A DNA stretch of 64,000 nucleotides from Guillardia theta CCMP2712 (GCF_000315625.1 NW_005434670.1:892571-956570); one strand, 5' to 3'. Shown: positions 10,217-22,222, counted from the first letter of the stretch. Program-made: numbers and translations. Notes: generated from the letters alone by a model not told the origin.

Positions 10217-13200
10217 TCATTCCTTGCCCGGCGCTCCCATCATCTGCGACTGTGAAGTCATTCACGAGCAGATGAGATTGCTTTACCTCGAAGGCTCTTT
10301 GCAGATCTTGAATCAGATCCTCCACGTCCTCTAAGCCGATGTGCAACCGGATTGTCGCGCCGTAACCATCGCCATACTGACGCAAGAGATTGAGATCGAG
10401 ACTGAGGTATGCAGAACAAATGTAGCGGAACAGACTATACTACACTACATCGTACCGTATCATATCATATTATATCATATCATATCATATCATATCATGT
10501 CATGTCATATCATATCATATCATATCATGTCATGTCATACTGTGCTATACGATGCCAGAGAAGATTGGCTGACAAATGCCCACGGAGCTAAACATCGAAT
10601 CTCTTCCTTCAATCGTAATCCTCTTTGGCCTCGCTTTCCACATCTTCACTGTGATCACCAACTCCTTCCTCCTCCTGTACTGCATCTCAACTCTCCTTGC
10701 CTCACAATGCTGCCCTAGCGTGTTGCCCTGTATCTCGCACCCGCACTGACCTCCCAAGGAACGACCGACCGAACTGAAGAAATGTCGCATGGCAGCACCA
10801 GACTTTCGTACCTGATCAAGGATGAGATTGAGATGGAGAGAGAAGTTCGACGAAGAGAATGAGAAGAATGATGAGAAAACAGCAGGGAGGCAATAATAGC
10901 GAGGGGAGGAACAGGAGCGAGAAGCAGCCGGGAGGTGCGAGAAAGAGAGAGGAGTGAGAGCGGGGAAGTAAGATGGAACGAGGTGTTTCAACTCTTTCGG
11001 AGCAAGCTGTTCCCTCACCCTCCCCACGAGTATCCGATCTCGAACAAGCTGAGACTGTCGCAGAAAGTGTCGACCTGTTCTTGGGAAAACACGTCCTTGA
11101 GCTGGGAGTCGCATCAGCGGCGCTCGAATCTCGCCCATCTCACTGCTACCTGGAAGGTGAACAGTCCAGAGGAGCCGGAGAAGTACTTCTGCCAGAGATG
11201 GTGCTGAGGGTGGGATGGAAGGGCTTGTAGCAAGGAAGTCAGCCCATGTGGCTCACTGAAGGAGGAGGAGGAGGAGGATGAGGAGGAGGAGGAGGAGGAG
11301 GAGGAGGAGGAGGAGGAGGAGGAGGAGGAGGAGGAGGAGGAGGAGGAGGAGGAGACGGACCTGGGTGGACCACACGAGCGACTTCGTCCCGATCCAACAA
11401 CCATCGCGCGACTGTCAAGGCTGACTTTCCCACCTCCGTCATGCGACAGTTGTCGAGAAAGCTCAGGTACCTCCTCGTGAGCTTTCATCCGCACAGACAG
11501 AGTCCGGAAGCCTCTGCAGGCAGTGAGAGGACGCGGCGAGGAGGAGGGGAAGGACGAAGGGGGGGACGAGAGCAACGACGACGATGGGGAAGGATGACTG
11601 ACGAGTACGGGCAAGACGAGGAGAAGGGGGAGGAGGAGGTGAGATTTGGTTCAGGAATTGGACGTAGCAGGAAGGTGGCTGCGGGTCTAAACCTGAGCGC
11701 CAGGTAGCAGTCATCCGGTCCTGCTGGACAGCCAAGTTGCTGATAGCATGTGAGGAGAAGAGTAAGGAGGATGAAAGGGGAGAGGGAGGAGGAAGGACTC
11801 CCGAGGACGAGGAAGGAGACTACTACAGGAGAGGACGAGGAAGGAGACTACTACGGGGAGGAGGAGGAAGGAGGCGAGGAAGAGAAGGAAGAGGAGGGCG
11901 GCGGCAGGGGGGGGGGGGGATGGACAAGTTGATCCCGCAGCACCTGGACGGACCTCTTGACCCTTCGGTAGGTGTCCTTCGAGCATGCCAGGAGTCCGAT
12001 CATGACGTCACTGTGCCCGCCTGCTCACCGAGCTGAGAAGAGTGGGAACGGAAGAGCTGGAGCATGGGCAGGAAGGCTATGAACGAAGGATCGAAGGGAA
12101 GAGGGAGGGAGAGAGAGATGCCATGAAAGGAGGAGGAAGAGGAGGAGGATGAGGAGGAGGAGGAGGAGGAGGAGGAGGAGGAGGAGAAGGAGGAGGAGGA
12201 GGAGGAGGTTTGTGTGTGTGGTGGCTTGATACAAAAGGAAAGAGGACTCACTGATGTACTTTGTCGCTGCGTTGATGCTGACATGCGCCCCCCATTCCAT
12301 CGGCCTGAACAGACCAGGGCCGTAGGTGTTGTCCGCCACCACCACCACGTTCCTTTCCCGCGCTACCTGGGTCAACGCTCAGCACCTCCCCAGCAGGAAC
12401 CGCAGCAGGACCCGGGTCAGAGCCTCAAAGTCGTGAATCTCGAACGACAGGGAGCTCGGGCTCTCGAGGAAGAGGACCTGCCGGGCCTTGACGCCTGGAG
12501 GGGGAGCGAGCTTATCTCACCCTGGTGTTGGGCTGGATGGCGTTCCCCAGCTCTTCTCCAGTGGACAGCGGGTCAAAGTAAGTCGTCGAGACGCCGAAGC
12601 GCTGGCAGCCCCGGTGAGCCGCTGGAACGCAACAGCTGCTCGCATGCTCACCTTGAGGAACTTGTCACAGAAGCCTCTGGTGGGGTCGTAGACGCCGTCA
12701 GAGACCTGGGGGAAGGGAAGCGCTCACTAGGAGGAGGAAGAGAGTCTCCTTGCTCACGAGGATGTGGTCCCCTGCTGAGACAAACGCCAAGATCGCTGCA
12801 TGAGCACGGCACATGACTGGAGCGCGGGCGATGGAGGACGGGGCACCTGCGTTGATGGCGGCCAGCCCTGAGGAGACGACGCACGCGTTGTCTCCTCCTT
12901 CGAGGATAGCGAAAGCTTCTGCAGGCGCCGTCAGTCTCGCCTCATCCTCCTCTGCTGCTTCCTCCTTCACCCTCCAGAGCGAACGATGTCGGTGTCCCAT
13001 GCCTTCCGTACGACAGGCCCTGGCAGGTAGCGTAAGGGAGGACAGGAATGGGAAGCAACAGAGGAGGAATGCGAAGGAGGCGCAGCAAGAAATGCTCCTG
13101 GAAGGAGAGAAGACGAAGGAGAGAAGACGAAGGAGAGAAGACGTACACGGAAAGGATAGTCCTTGAGTGCCTCCCTTAGTGCGCTCACTGCCGCAATGTC

Positions 13201-13694
13201 ATGCTGATTTTTCTCTCTTTCCTCCTCCTCCTCCTCCTCCTCCTCCTCCTCCTCCGCTCCTCCTCACTTGATGGGTATGTGATGGTCGACGCCCTGTACA
13301 CAGGAGGGTTGACGAAGCTCCTTCCTAGCGGGTCGGTGGTCCACCCGTCCAGCTGCTGCCCTCCCCTAGCCACCTTCGTCCGCAGCTTGTACTCCCTCAT
13401 CGAGTCTCCCTTCCCTGTTATCCTCATCGAAGAGTGGTTCTCGTCGCCCGACATGCGCAGCGCGATGGCGCTCTCCATGCCGCCTCCCTTCCAGCATGGA
13501 CATCAGGAGCTCACAGGGTCTGCCTCCTCTTACCCTCCACATGCTGCTTGTCCGCCATGGCAGCGGGCGCTGCACCAGGAGCCCTGGCAGGCCATCGATC
13601 GTGAGGGAGGAGGAAGCGAAATGCAAGGAAGACCTGGGCATGGCGCGGGCCAGAGTGAGGAGACGGTGAGGAGGAGGAGCAGGAGCTTCATCAT
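10217..13694 (-). CDS. metC: Cystathionine beta-lyase (MetC-type, PLP-dependent)
   Basis: Cleaves cystathionine to homocysteine, pyruvate and ammonia in methionine synthesis, with pyridoxal phosphate. At least 14 short exons align in order with the bacterial MetC family: NPPVYRASTITYPS, then YGRHGTPTSFALE, AFAILEGGDNACVVSSGLAA, ILAFVSAGDHILV, YFDPLSTGEELG, VLFLESPSSLSFEIHD, VVVVADNTYGPG, SINAATKYISGHSDVMIG (catalytic Lys codon 12259-12261), GLRTLSVRMKAHEE, KYFSGSSGLFTF, LFEIGYSWGGYESL, and the diagnostic GATIRLHIGLEDVEDL. Introns are about 45-300 bp, several filled with GGA/TCC microsatellites. The stop at 10217 follows a 44-bp last intron. A candidate start at 13694 gives a hydrophobic leader (MMKLLLLLLTVSSLW), as expected for targeting to a complex plastid, but its junction to the 13478 exon is unclear; ATG 13478 is the alternative start. 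The closeness to proteobacterial-type MetC suggests organellar or transferred ancestry. Confidence 0.88.
10455..10548. repeat. (ATCAT)n pentanucleotide microsatellite
   Basis: About 90 bp of atcat units with scattered tgtca variants, inside the penultimate intron region of the cystathionine beta-lyase gene. Confidence 0.9.
11258..11352. repeat. (GGA)n microsatellite in an intron
   Basis: Near-perfect GGA/TCC triplet run between the exons encoding VARVVHP and ALPSHPQHH of the cystathionine beta-lyase gene. On the sense strand it is a TCC tract directly after the 5' splice site. Confidence 0.95.
12131..12209. repeat. (GGA)n microsatellite in an intron
   Basis: Second GGA/TCC run in the same gene, in the intron that splits ATKYIS from GHSDVMIG. 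Confidence 0.9.
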
Positions 13695-14126
13695 GATCGG
13701 TCGTTCAGTCGCTCAACGCCATGCGACGATCCCTGCCGCCCTCGCTCGGGCTGGTGGCCCCGGGGGGATCGGGGAGATTTTTTACTCACCACGAGTGGGG
13801 CAGGACGGAAAGAAGGAGGGATCAGGATGGAGAGAGGGAAGGGGAAGATGACAGGAATGCGGCAAGGGTTTCTGATGAGCAACGAGACCCCGTAGAGGAG
13901 GGGATGGGAGGGGATGGGAGGGGAGGCGAGAGGAGGGGAGGGGAGGGGAGGGGAGGCGAGAGGGGCAAGGGAGTCCCAAGGAATCAGAACATAGTCAACC
14001 AGTTGGTTGCGCTTCCGTAAACGAGTAGAGGAAGGAGCTGGAGATGGTCCAGAGAAGTTAAAGACGCTAGAGAGGAGGGGGGGAAGACGCTAGAGAAGGA
14101 GGGGAGTAGATTCATTGAGCTAGCAT

Positions 14127-14686
14127 TTACTTCTTTTGTTCCTTCTGGGCCTCGCGCTCTCGCATCACCTGCTCCCTCGCAGCGGCATACTTCTCTATGA
14201 GCGATTGCTTTGCGGTCTCCGCCACCAGCCTGCACACAACGTCAGCAGGAAGAAGGAGGTAGCAAGGAAGCGAGGGCACCGGAAGGCAGCAGGCTCCGTG
14301 ATTGCGAGGTCAGAGAGGACCTGATAGGAGCAGGTCAGCTGCTGCTTTCCCCGCAGAACTTGTGTGATCGACTTGCCTTGCGATTGAGCTCCACGTTGGC
14401 GAGTTTCATGCCATGGATGAATTCTGCATACTTCATCCCGTGCTCTCTCGACGCCGCGTTTATCCTCTGTATCCACAAGGACCGCGTGTCGCGCTTAATC
14501 AGCTTGCGGTGGACGTACTGAATGCTGCTGTCAGCGCAGAAGCGTCGAAGGTAGACGACAAAGACGACAGACACGAAATGACATCACCTGATGCTCTAAA
14601 GCCTCTTGCACTTGACCAATAGCAACCTTGAAACAGTTCTTGCTCTTTCCGCGCATACCCTTGGCCAGGGCGAAAACCCTGAACAT
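14127..14686 (-). CDS. Ribosomal protein bL20, organellar (probably mitochondrial)
   Basis: Large-subunit ribosomal protein of the bacterial bL20 family. Three exons, 14686-14588, 14517-14360 and 14229-14127, give about 119 residues, the usual family length. The N-terminus [17 protein letters not shown] and the core [36 protein letters not shown] and ANVELNRK are the conserved family blocks. Plastid rpl20 is normally plastid-encoded in red-lineage algae, so a nuclear copy is more likely mitochondrial (inference). A strong GC-type donor (AAG/GCAAGT, 14376) sits at the NRK codon but would break the frame of exon 3; the GT donor at 14359 keeps it. It lies head-to-tail with the cystathionine beta-lyase gene and divergent from the C2orf69-like gene. 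Confidence 0.85.
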
Positions 14687-15321
14687 TCCATCGTGAGCCG
14701 GTCGGACTAATTCACAGGTGTGGATGAGCAGCTCCAGAACTCAATCATCATGCACAATATGCATGCGCATCTCCAGAACATCTTGGAGATACATAAAGCA
14801 CAACAGACCACGCAAATCAGAGCAGACAGGACTATTATTTGCATAGAGCTTTTCGACAAGGATGGAGCGGAGAAGTTGAATCGACGGTCAGAATTAAGTT
14901 TTCAGCCCCTCTTTCAACATCCCCTCCGTCTTTCCCCCTTCCTTTGACACCCCTCCCCACCTATCCCCCCTTTCCAACGTTTGCCTTCCCTCCTTCCCCA
15001 TCCTTCGATCCACTGGCCCCATCCCTCTTCGTCCTCCACCAACACACGCATGCAGGCGCACACCAGTGCATCTCCTCGACTTCGTCTTCCTCTGTCCCTC
15101 CCTCTTCCTCGCCCCGTCTCCTCTCCTCACCTTTCACGCTTCAGCGTCATGGCTGCTCGAGGTTTGGTCGCAACCGTTGAGAATAGGTAACGGTAGGACC
15201 AAGAGACGTTATTAGCGGTTACAGATTCACTCGGGGCCGGGCCTGCCTCGGGCCGGGCAGGGACTCAAGTTGTAGCCCTGGCCAGGGATCGCAAAGCGCA
15301 TTCCACAATGCTGCGTGGGCG
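14687..15321. promoter_or_regulatory. Divergent promoter region (L20 / C2orf69-like)
   Basis: Between two divergently transcribed genes. Positions 14925-15125 are pyrimidine-rich on the plus strand with CCCCTCCCC and TATCCCCCC words. A short GC-rich piece with GGGCCGGGCC words lies at 15225-15265. No gene seen; the ORFs are compositional. Confidence 0.4.
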
Positions 15322-17145
15322 ATGAGGATCGGAGGAGCAGCGGCAGCGATGATGGCGGCGATGATGGGCAGCATGCGGGGGATGAGCGAGAGCAGCACGC
15401 GCGTGCATGCGAGATCCATCAAGCAAGTCCGTGTGGAGGCTGCGGGAAGTATGAGGGCGAGAGGAACTTTTGGAACAGACATGGTGGGGACCGGGCAGGG
15501 GATTGTTCTGCCGTGACTGCGATGGCAGGTATGGTACTCGATTAAGTCCAACACACCGGCATCAACTGTGGTGTTCTTCGGAGGAGACAGTGATGTCTTA
15601 CCTGTCTTGGTGGCTCGATGACTGACTCGTCGCCCTCGTTCCGTCAGAGTGTGACGACATTGCCAACAGTGCTACAGGTACTCGCCCTATCTATTCTCAC
15701 GGCACTCGTCCTTTGATGATCCTGCAATGAGCGTGCTGCAAGTGCTATAATCTCTTTGATACCGGCCCGATGCGCACGTGTACGGCCCTGCAATGTAGCA
15801 AGTGATCAGTTCTACTGATCTGTCCGTTTATCGTTAGTTCGTTCGATGGTTCATTCAGTATTATCAATCATGATGATTCTTGCTCTTACAGCAGATGACG
15901 AAGACATTCTAAGGCTAAGCAAGCCTGAGAACATCATCGCGCTGCTGCAAGAAAAGTTCAAGAGCCCTGCGAGAGGATCTCAGAACTTTACTGTTGGGAA
16001 CGAGTGCGTCAACGTGTTTGTGATTGAGCCGACCCGCGTTCAGGTACATGTGATTATCTTACCTCATGGACTGACTTGACTGACTTGATTGTTTTGCAAA
16101 TCAGGACGGAGTCTGGTCCTGCTTTGACAACTTCATGGAATCGACAAGGTCGGGAGAGCCGGTATGAACCTTCTTTCCCCAGGATACACGGCTAACAAGA
16201 GGATGGCTTGCAGACGAAAGGTTATGCACAGCAAGGGAAGGCGCTGCTACAGCTTTCCTCTTTGCTGCGATCGACGATGCGCTCGGTCCCAGAGATCGAG
16301 AAAGAGCTCTGCGACCTAGGACGAACCGTACTCGTGGGGTTCAGCAAAGGAGGGGTAGTTCTGAATCAGGTCAGCTCACAAGTCCTGATGTAGAGGATTC
16401 ATGTGAATGATGATGCAGATGCTTGCGGAGTTGTCTGCAGGGACAGCCAAGTCGTCTTCATCTGAGCTCCAGCTCCAGGAAGATGGGGATATGAGCAATG
16501 GAAACAGGTCCGTGCACAGGCAAGTTCCTTTGTTCACCTCAAATGCTCGCTGCAGCCAAGACGATTCGGAGAAGCGAGTGCTGATAGACGAGGTGTGCAT
16601 CGAGTGCTGTAGCTGCGTCTGTCTCTGCCTGCGTGAGAAACCCCTCAGGTTCACTACGTGGACGCGGGACTGAACAGCCGGGGAGCATACCTAACGCATC
16701 CTGAGATTATAGAGAGTGATGGCAGTGACAACGCGTTCGTTCCGGCTGACATGCGCGCCCGTCAGATCTGTCGGGCATGCAGGAGCATCGGAGAGATCGA
16801 GCCCTCAAGGTCTTCCTGCATGGAACGCCGAGGCAATGGCGCGACAGGTTGGTTGAGCGCAGGGGCACTTCAAGGCTGCTCGCATGAAGGTCTCATACCT
16901 GCGGGCTGCAGGAGAAGGAAGTGGGTGGGAGATGAGAAGGATCGGATGGTTGCGCTGATGAGGTCAGCGGTGGAGAGATTGAGCATGAGGATGTGAAGTT
17001 GCAGTGCAGGAAGAACAAGATGTCAGTGACGGAGAGGATTTACATGGAGGAGGAGGAGGCCTCGCTAGCGATGCACTTCCGCTGTACATGTCAAAGATGC
17101 ATGTCTACCTTGTATGATGAGGTGCTGCAGGCCTGGAAGCGATGA
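15322..17145 (+). CDS. C2orf69-family protein, probable mitochondrial
   Basis: Orthologue of the animal C2orf69 (UPF0565) family, a mitochondrial protein with an esterase-like core. Nine or more exons; the first are 15322-15504, 15547-15594, 15650-15677 and 15895 onward, all in phase. Family landmarks in order: VVFFGGDSD, ENIIALLQEKF, NVFVIEPTRV, WSCFDNFMES, the nucleophile-elbow-like block LVGFSKGGVVLNQ, HYVDAGLNSRGAYLTHPE, KVFLHGTPRQWRDRL, and the C-terminal SVTERIYMEEEEASLAMHF. The N-terminal ~60 residues are rich in Arg/Ser/Ala and poor in acids, as in a mitochondrial presequence. The 15505 donor avoids an in-frame stop at 15514. It ends 132 bp from the converging DGAT2 gene. The exact exon after RRGTSRLLA is less certain. 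Confidence 0.82.
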
Positions 17146-17277
17146 ACGTCGAGCAAGAATGATCGTTCTCCTTGAAGGTTCACACTGATTACAATCAAGA
17201 GAACATTGCTAGTGAACTCGAGAAGAGAATTGCAATCGCACTTCATTCACTGCACTAGGGGGAGCATGCAGTCAGGC

Positions 17278-19533
17278 TCATCGGATCCGCATCGAGGACG
17301 TGCGATGGCAGTAGATGAGATCTTTGAAATCATCATAAGTCCGTTGGAGCTCCTGGCTCAGCATCAGGTAGGAGGAGACTCTAGTCGAAGGCCCACCTTC
17401 ACGTAGGCCGCATGGCATCGCTCGACTAGTTCCATCCCCTCTGGGTCCTGCGACAACCACTTCTCTCCTGCAATCCCATAAGTCAACAGACAGGAAAATT
17501 TCCCTCTCTCCTCCACCCTCCAACAGTCACCCATTCACTATCCTCCCATTGCCTCAGTCTCCACCCCACCCCACCCTTCTCTTCCCTTCCTTGTCCTCCC
17601 GACCATCCTCGCCAACAGCTTCAACCTTTCTCCGCCGCCTCTCGAGCACGCGAGTCGATCTCCTTCAAGTTCAGCGGTCGCCCCACCACAACATGGATCG
17701 GCTTTCGGAACCTGCACAGACAGGAGAGCGATCAGGAGCAGGACGACAGCAAGCGCACTTGTGCTCACGGGAGCAGGCCGAACGCCTTCTGAAAAATCCC
17801 TCTGGTCGGCATGTAAAGTCAGGGAGCATGCTTGTGAGCTCCTAGCGACTGACCGGCCATGGAAGATGGGCATGGCAAACCCCATAGTCTTCTGCAGTTT
17901 CTCTTGTAATCTCTTCACAGCTGGCCACTTCGCCACCTGCGCGGCATCCGTGACTGGCTGGGCCATTGGCAACAAGAACAGACCGCAAACACGTCGGTCT
18001 CACCAAACCCCAGGACAGGGACTAGACAAGCATCGTACAAGAGCGCCTGCAACGTGATGATGTCACGAGCGTAGATAGACACCGATATCCAGACCTGACG
18101 GACAAAGCCTCGTCGTTTGCAGAGAGTGAGATCTCCCATGGTTCCTGGGTGAGAGTGAGAAGGAGAAGGAAGAGAAGAGGAGGGTGAGCAGGAGAAGGAA
18201 GAGAAGAGGAGGAAGAGGAGAATGTGAAGGGTCTTCACCTGGTTCTGCTGAGAGGGACTCATTTGCTCCACCGACAACTAGTGCTATCGCAGACCCTGAG
18301 GCACAAAACTGCCATGAGGAGGCGGGAGGGAATGAGGCAGGAGGGAGGGGCTACCGCTCCCCTTAGAGAGGATGTTGCGGAAAGTTTCCTTGGAAGAATC
18401 GCAAATCCCGAGTCTGCGATCGCAGATGACGCGAGTCAGAGGGGACTGGCGCGAGGTCACGAGGCTCTACCTCAGCCAGACTTCTCTCAAGAAAGGGACC
18501 CTGAAGTTGATTGGCAGGGTGACCTGGGCCGCGAACAAATCATCCGAGACAAAAAGAGATGCTCTTGGTCGTGGTGGTCGTGGTCGTAATGGTGAGAAGG
18601 AAAAGGTGGAGGAGGGAGAAGAGAGAAGGAGGAGGAGAGAAGGGAGGAGGAGGAGGAGCGGGAGGAGGACGAGGAGGAAGAGGAGGAGGAGGAGGAGGAG
18701 GAGGAGGAAGAGGAGAGCACACTCTTGACAAGAGGGAGGAACTCTCTTCCTCACAAGGTGCACGTCAATCCCCTTGAAGATCTCCGAGAAACCGACGCCC
18801 TCGGTCCCGAACGTCGCGATCGCTCCAAAGCTGATGATCCCATGGGGATGGTACCCAAAAATGTACTTCTGCTCGGGGTCGAGCTGGGCTGTCGGTCTGC
18901 CGTCCACAATCAACCACAGCAGATCGCAGGTGCGAGGAGAGAGAATTTCTGACTTACATGAGCGAGATCGGGAAATACTCGCCGAAATGTTTCCACCAGC
19001 TGCTCAATCACCACTGTGAGTGACCCCCTCCTCCTGTGAGGCGCAGGCGACACCTCAGTCGACGGAACCAGTCGGACTTCTTTGATCCTGTTGTTGGAGA
19101 CTTGTCTCGGAAGATGTGGACGAGGTACGCTGCCATGAAGACGTTGACGAGAGGAGCGAACATCAGCGTAAGCGATGTCCTGCATGCAGGCCCGGGTCAA
19201 CCCAACGATCACAAACATCTGAAGAGAAGATCTACTTTCATACCACATACAGCCGAGCGAGACTGGGAGGGCATATACGAAGGAAGCAACGGCTGCTGTT
19301 TGCATTCTCCGATGCCATGGCACGTTGAAGATGGATATCAAACTCTCGCCCTCTCCCCTCCGTGACACATGCGCGTCTTTCACTCTGCTCCACCAGTGAG
19401 CTTCTGCTCCGCCATGGGTCTTGTCTCGCTTGTCTCCTGATCCTCCTGCGGGCACGTCTTGCTCCTGCCCCTGCTGCTCTCCCCCGCCTCCTTCTGCCCC
19501 CTCTACCTCCTGCCTCCCAGTGGCTGGGGACAT
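17278..19533 (-). CDS. DGAT2: Diacylglycerol O-acyltransferase type 2 (DGAT2 family)
   Basis: ER membrane enzyme making triacylglycerol from diacylglycerol and acyl-CoA. About ten exons. After a low-complexity start (MSPATGRQEVEG), landmarks follow family order: a membrane hairpin (VASFVYALPVSLG, LMFAPLVNVFMAAYLV), HIFRDKSPTTG, WWKHFGEYFPISL, the catalytic-type motif FGYHPHGI (family YFPHG/HPHG), TEGVGFSEIFKGI, LPINFRVPFLREVWL, a VVGGANESL block, CKRRGFVRQ, LVPVLGFGETDVF, IFQKAFGLLP and KPIHVVVGRPLNL, then the C-terminal ELQRTYDDFKDLIYCH. The HPHG active-site His is present. Introns vary from about 40 to 120 bp, one with a GGA/CCT run (18650-18712). Start 19533 is the first ATG in the frame that reaches the hairpin; the ~75 residues before the hairpin are not conserved. 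Sterol or monoacylglycerol acyltransferase activity cannot be excluded within the family. Confidence 0.88.
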
Positions 19534-20072
19534 TGCGGACTACCCTGGTGGCCAGCACGCCTTTTAACTATTACTCAATAACGATACAAATGTTTTAGCC
19601 AATTATGGATACGATGACCATCGCCCTCATCCCCTCTCATCTTCAATGTCGTTCCTCTTCGATGCCCTGCTGCGGAATTTTTGTTGGAAGGAGATGGGAG
19701 GAAGAGGGCAGGGCAGGGCCGGGCAGGGCCGGGCCGGGCAGGGCAGGGCAGGATATGACATGACAATGGCAGGACAGGACAGGACAGACGCTGTGGAGGA
19801 CGGGGGGCGTGGAGAGAGGAAGGGTGGAGAGAAAAAGCGTAAAAAGATATAAAGAGAGGGCAGGCATGGATGAAATTGGAGGGCAGGTGAGGTATGCCCA
19901 GAAAAGCGAGATCGAGAGAGAACAAGAACGGAGAAACGTGAAAGATCAGGTTGGAACTAGGTGGCTGAAGAATTAGATAACAGTGATCAAGCCATAGGGG
20001 TCGTCTACTCATTTGTGTTGATTTCTTCAGCCGTCAAACCTCCCGTCAGTTCATGTCATAGCACACACAAGA
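19534..20072. promoter_or_regulatory. Divergent promoter region (DGAT2 / LST8)
   Basis: Shared 5' region of two divergent genes. It holds a GGGCAGGGCC/GGGCC tandem run at about 19705-19750 followed by GGACA repeats to 19790, both G-rich on the plus strand. No gene seen. Confidence 0.4.
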
Positions 20073-22222
20073 ATGACTAAGAGCAAGAACGTCTTCTTGA
20101 TCACCGGGGGCTACGATCACAGCATCAAGTTGTGGGACGTTCACAATGGCGCCTGTGCTCGGACCCTTCAGTTCCCGGGTATGGCTGAACGTGAAACCTC
20201 CTTCTGCGTTCCTGAAGCTCCTGCTGCAGACTCCCACATCAACTTGCTGCGGGTCTCACCCAATAAGAAGTGGTTGGCTGTTGCTGCCCACCCTCTGATC
20301 CGCATCTACAAGACGGACTTCGCGTCCAACGGTAGAGGAGAGAGGGAGGGAGGGAGGGAGGGAGGGAGGGAGGGAGCGAACGAGGATGGGGAGGAAGGGA
20401 GGGAGGGGGGAGAGTCTGCGGTGCATTGAAGACTCATCCTGTCTCCAGGCCACCTTTCAGAGCTCATGGGGCATACCAAGAACGTCACTTCGGTGGTCTT
20501 CGACAGCTTCGGGACGGGCCTCTACTCGTGCGGAGAAGATTGCCTGGTAAAGTTCTGGGACCTCCGTCAAGGAAAGTCGGTCATCGACTTCAGCCATGCA
20601 GCTCCATGCAGCTCCCTTGCCCTCCATCCCTGCCAGCACATCGTCGTGTCCGGGGACAACGACGGGCACATTCGAATCTGGGATGTCCGGGCGAGGAAGT
20701 GCCTGAGGGAGATGGTGGGTGGAGGGGGTTGAGATTCTGTGGGATGTGACAGGAGGAAACTCAGGTGCCTGAGGCTGAAGTTGGGATACGAAGCTGCAGC
20801 ATAACTCCTGATAGCTCCGTGAGTCTTCTCAACACCTTGTTCCCTCCTTGCCCTCGTGAAATTCTTCTACATCCTCCGCCGCTTCCTCCACCCATCGCTC
20901 TTTCTCCTGCTATGCTCTTCTCTCTCCTCGTCTCCCTCCTATTCCTGTCTCCCGTCTCCTGATTTCCTCCCCGTCAGATGTTGGTTGCAGCCAATAACAA
21001 TGGCACTTGCTTCGTGTGGCGGCTTGACCCTGTTGTGTCCTCGACAGTCGGCAGCAGGGAGAAGGCAACGAATGGTGAGGAGTGGTGGGAGGGAGGAGGA
21101 GGAGGGAGCAGAAGCAGGGGGCGGAGGAGGAGGAGGGGGGAATTTGTGTGAAGTGTGATGTGTTCCATGCAGGGGACCAGAAGAGCAAAGGGGCTGAGGG
21201 GGAAAAGGAGGAGGAGGGAGAGGGAGGAGAGGGAAAAGTAACGGCTAAGGAGGAGGAGAAGAAAGAGCCTCCAAGGGAGGAGAGGAAGACAACGTGTGAC
21301 CTGAGCTTGGAGCCGCTGGTTCAGATAGACGCGCACAAGACTTTTATCCTCCGGACGGCCGTCAGCTCCAACTCCAAGTGAGCCTTCGTCTTGCTTTCCG
21401 ACCATTGGGCAGCACGTGAGGAGAGTGTGCAGGTACATGGCGACGGGGGCAGGTGACAACACGGCCAAGATTTGGTCGCTACCCAGCTTCGAGCACGTGC
21501 ACACCCTGAGTGCTCACCAGAGGTGAAGCGATGGTGGAGGAAGTTGGGATGAGAGGAGAGGGGGACAGAGGAGGAGGAAGAGGAGGAGGAGGTGGTGGAC
21601 AGAGGCTGAGGAAAGACATGTGCTGTTAGCAAACAGCTACATGGTTGTGTGTGGTTTTGATGGCGTCTCAAGGGATGAGGGATGACATAGGAGAGACGAT
21701 AGGGGGAGAGGAGGAAGGGGAGAGGGAGAGAGGAGACCCTCGTTAAATTGCTGTTTGCTTCTTGTCACGTTGAACGATCAGGTGGGTATGGGACGTTGAG
21801 TTTTCAGGAGACTCCAACTTTCTCTTCACGGGTGGGTGTTGCAGAAGAGGAGGAGGGTGAAGATGGTGAAGAGGAAGGGGGAATGGGAGGGAGAGGGAAG
21901 GAGAAGGGAAATGGAGATTGGATGTGTGTATGGGCGGGAGTTGTGGGGAGAGGAGAGGGAAAGGAACTAAAATCTGGTCAGGATCGTCAGATAATTCGGC
22001 TCGAAGTTGGAACGTCGCGCAGGGGGAAGCGATCTGCTCCTTCAATGGGCATCACAAGGTGACAGGATTATGCCAGTGTTGATGATTTGTAGAGGAGGAG
22101 GAGGGGGATGAGATGGTCCAGTGGGTCAGATGAGGAGAGGAAGGGGACGGGGGCGGGGGGGCGAGGATGAAAATGACGGGAGCTTGCAGTCTGTAATCAG
22201 CATCTGTCTGCTCGAACACTGA
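20073..22222 (+). CDS. LST8: LST8 (GbetaL) WD40 subunit of TOR complexes
   Basis: WD40 propeller that stabilises the TOR kinase in TORC1/TORC2. About ten exons with in-phase GT-AG introns. Blade order matches LST8: VFLITGGYDHSIKLWDVHNG, ACARTLQFP, INLLRVSPNKKWLAVAA, HIRIYK-type strand (PLIRIYKTDF), GHTKNVTSVVFDS, SCGEDCLVKFWDLR, HPCQHIVVSGDNDGHIRIWD, SITPDSS, LVAANNNGTCFVWRL, the conserved IDAHKTFILR, YMATGAGDNTAKIW, WVWDVEFSGDSNF, ASSDNSARSWNV, and a terminal FNGHHKSVISICL. The only departure is an acidic/lysine-rich insert of about 40 residues (21172-21295) before the HKTFILR strand. The stop at 22222 follows LLEH. Introns hold (GGGA)n (20333-20405) and GGA runs. It converges with the PDZ gene. 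Confidence 0.9.
20333..20412. repeat. (GGGA)n microsatellite in LST8 intron
   Basis: GGGAGGGAGGGA run between the FASNG and HLSELMG exons of the LST8 gene. Confidence 0.9.

Noticed and set aside
10455-10548. Repeat array considered as a CRISPR-like array
   Set aside because: A simple 5-bp microsatellite with no spacers, inside a eukaryotic intron.
11114-11614. Poly-Ser/poly-Pro ORFs on the minus strand
   Set aside because: Reading through a TCC intron microsatellite; the real exons (TLSVRMKAHEE, ALPSHPQHH) lie on either side.
14360-14380. GC-AG intron in the L20 gene
   Set aside because: The GC donor matches consensus well, but splicing there puts the last exon in a non-homologous frame; the nearby GT donor keeps the frame.
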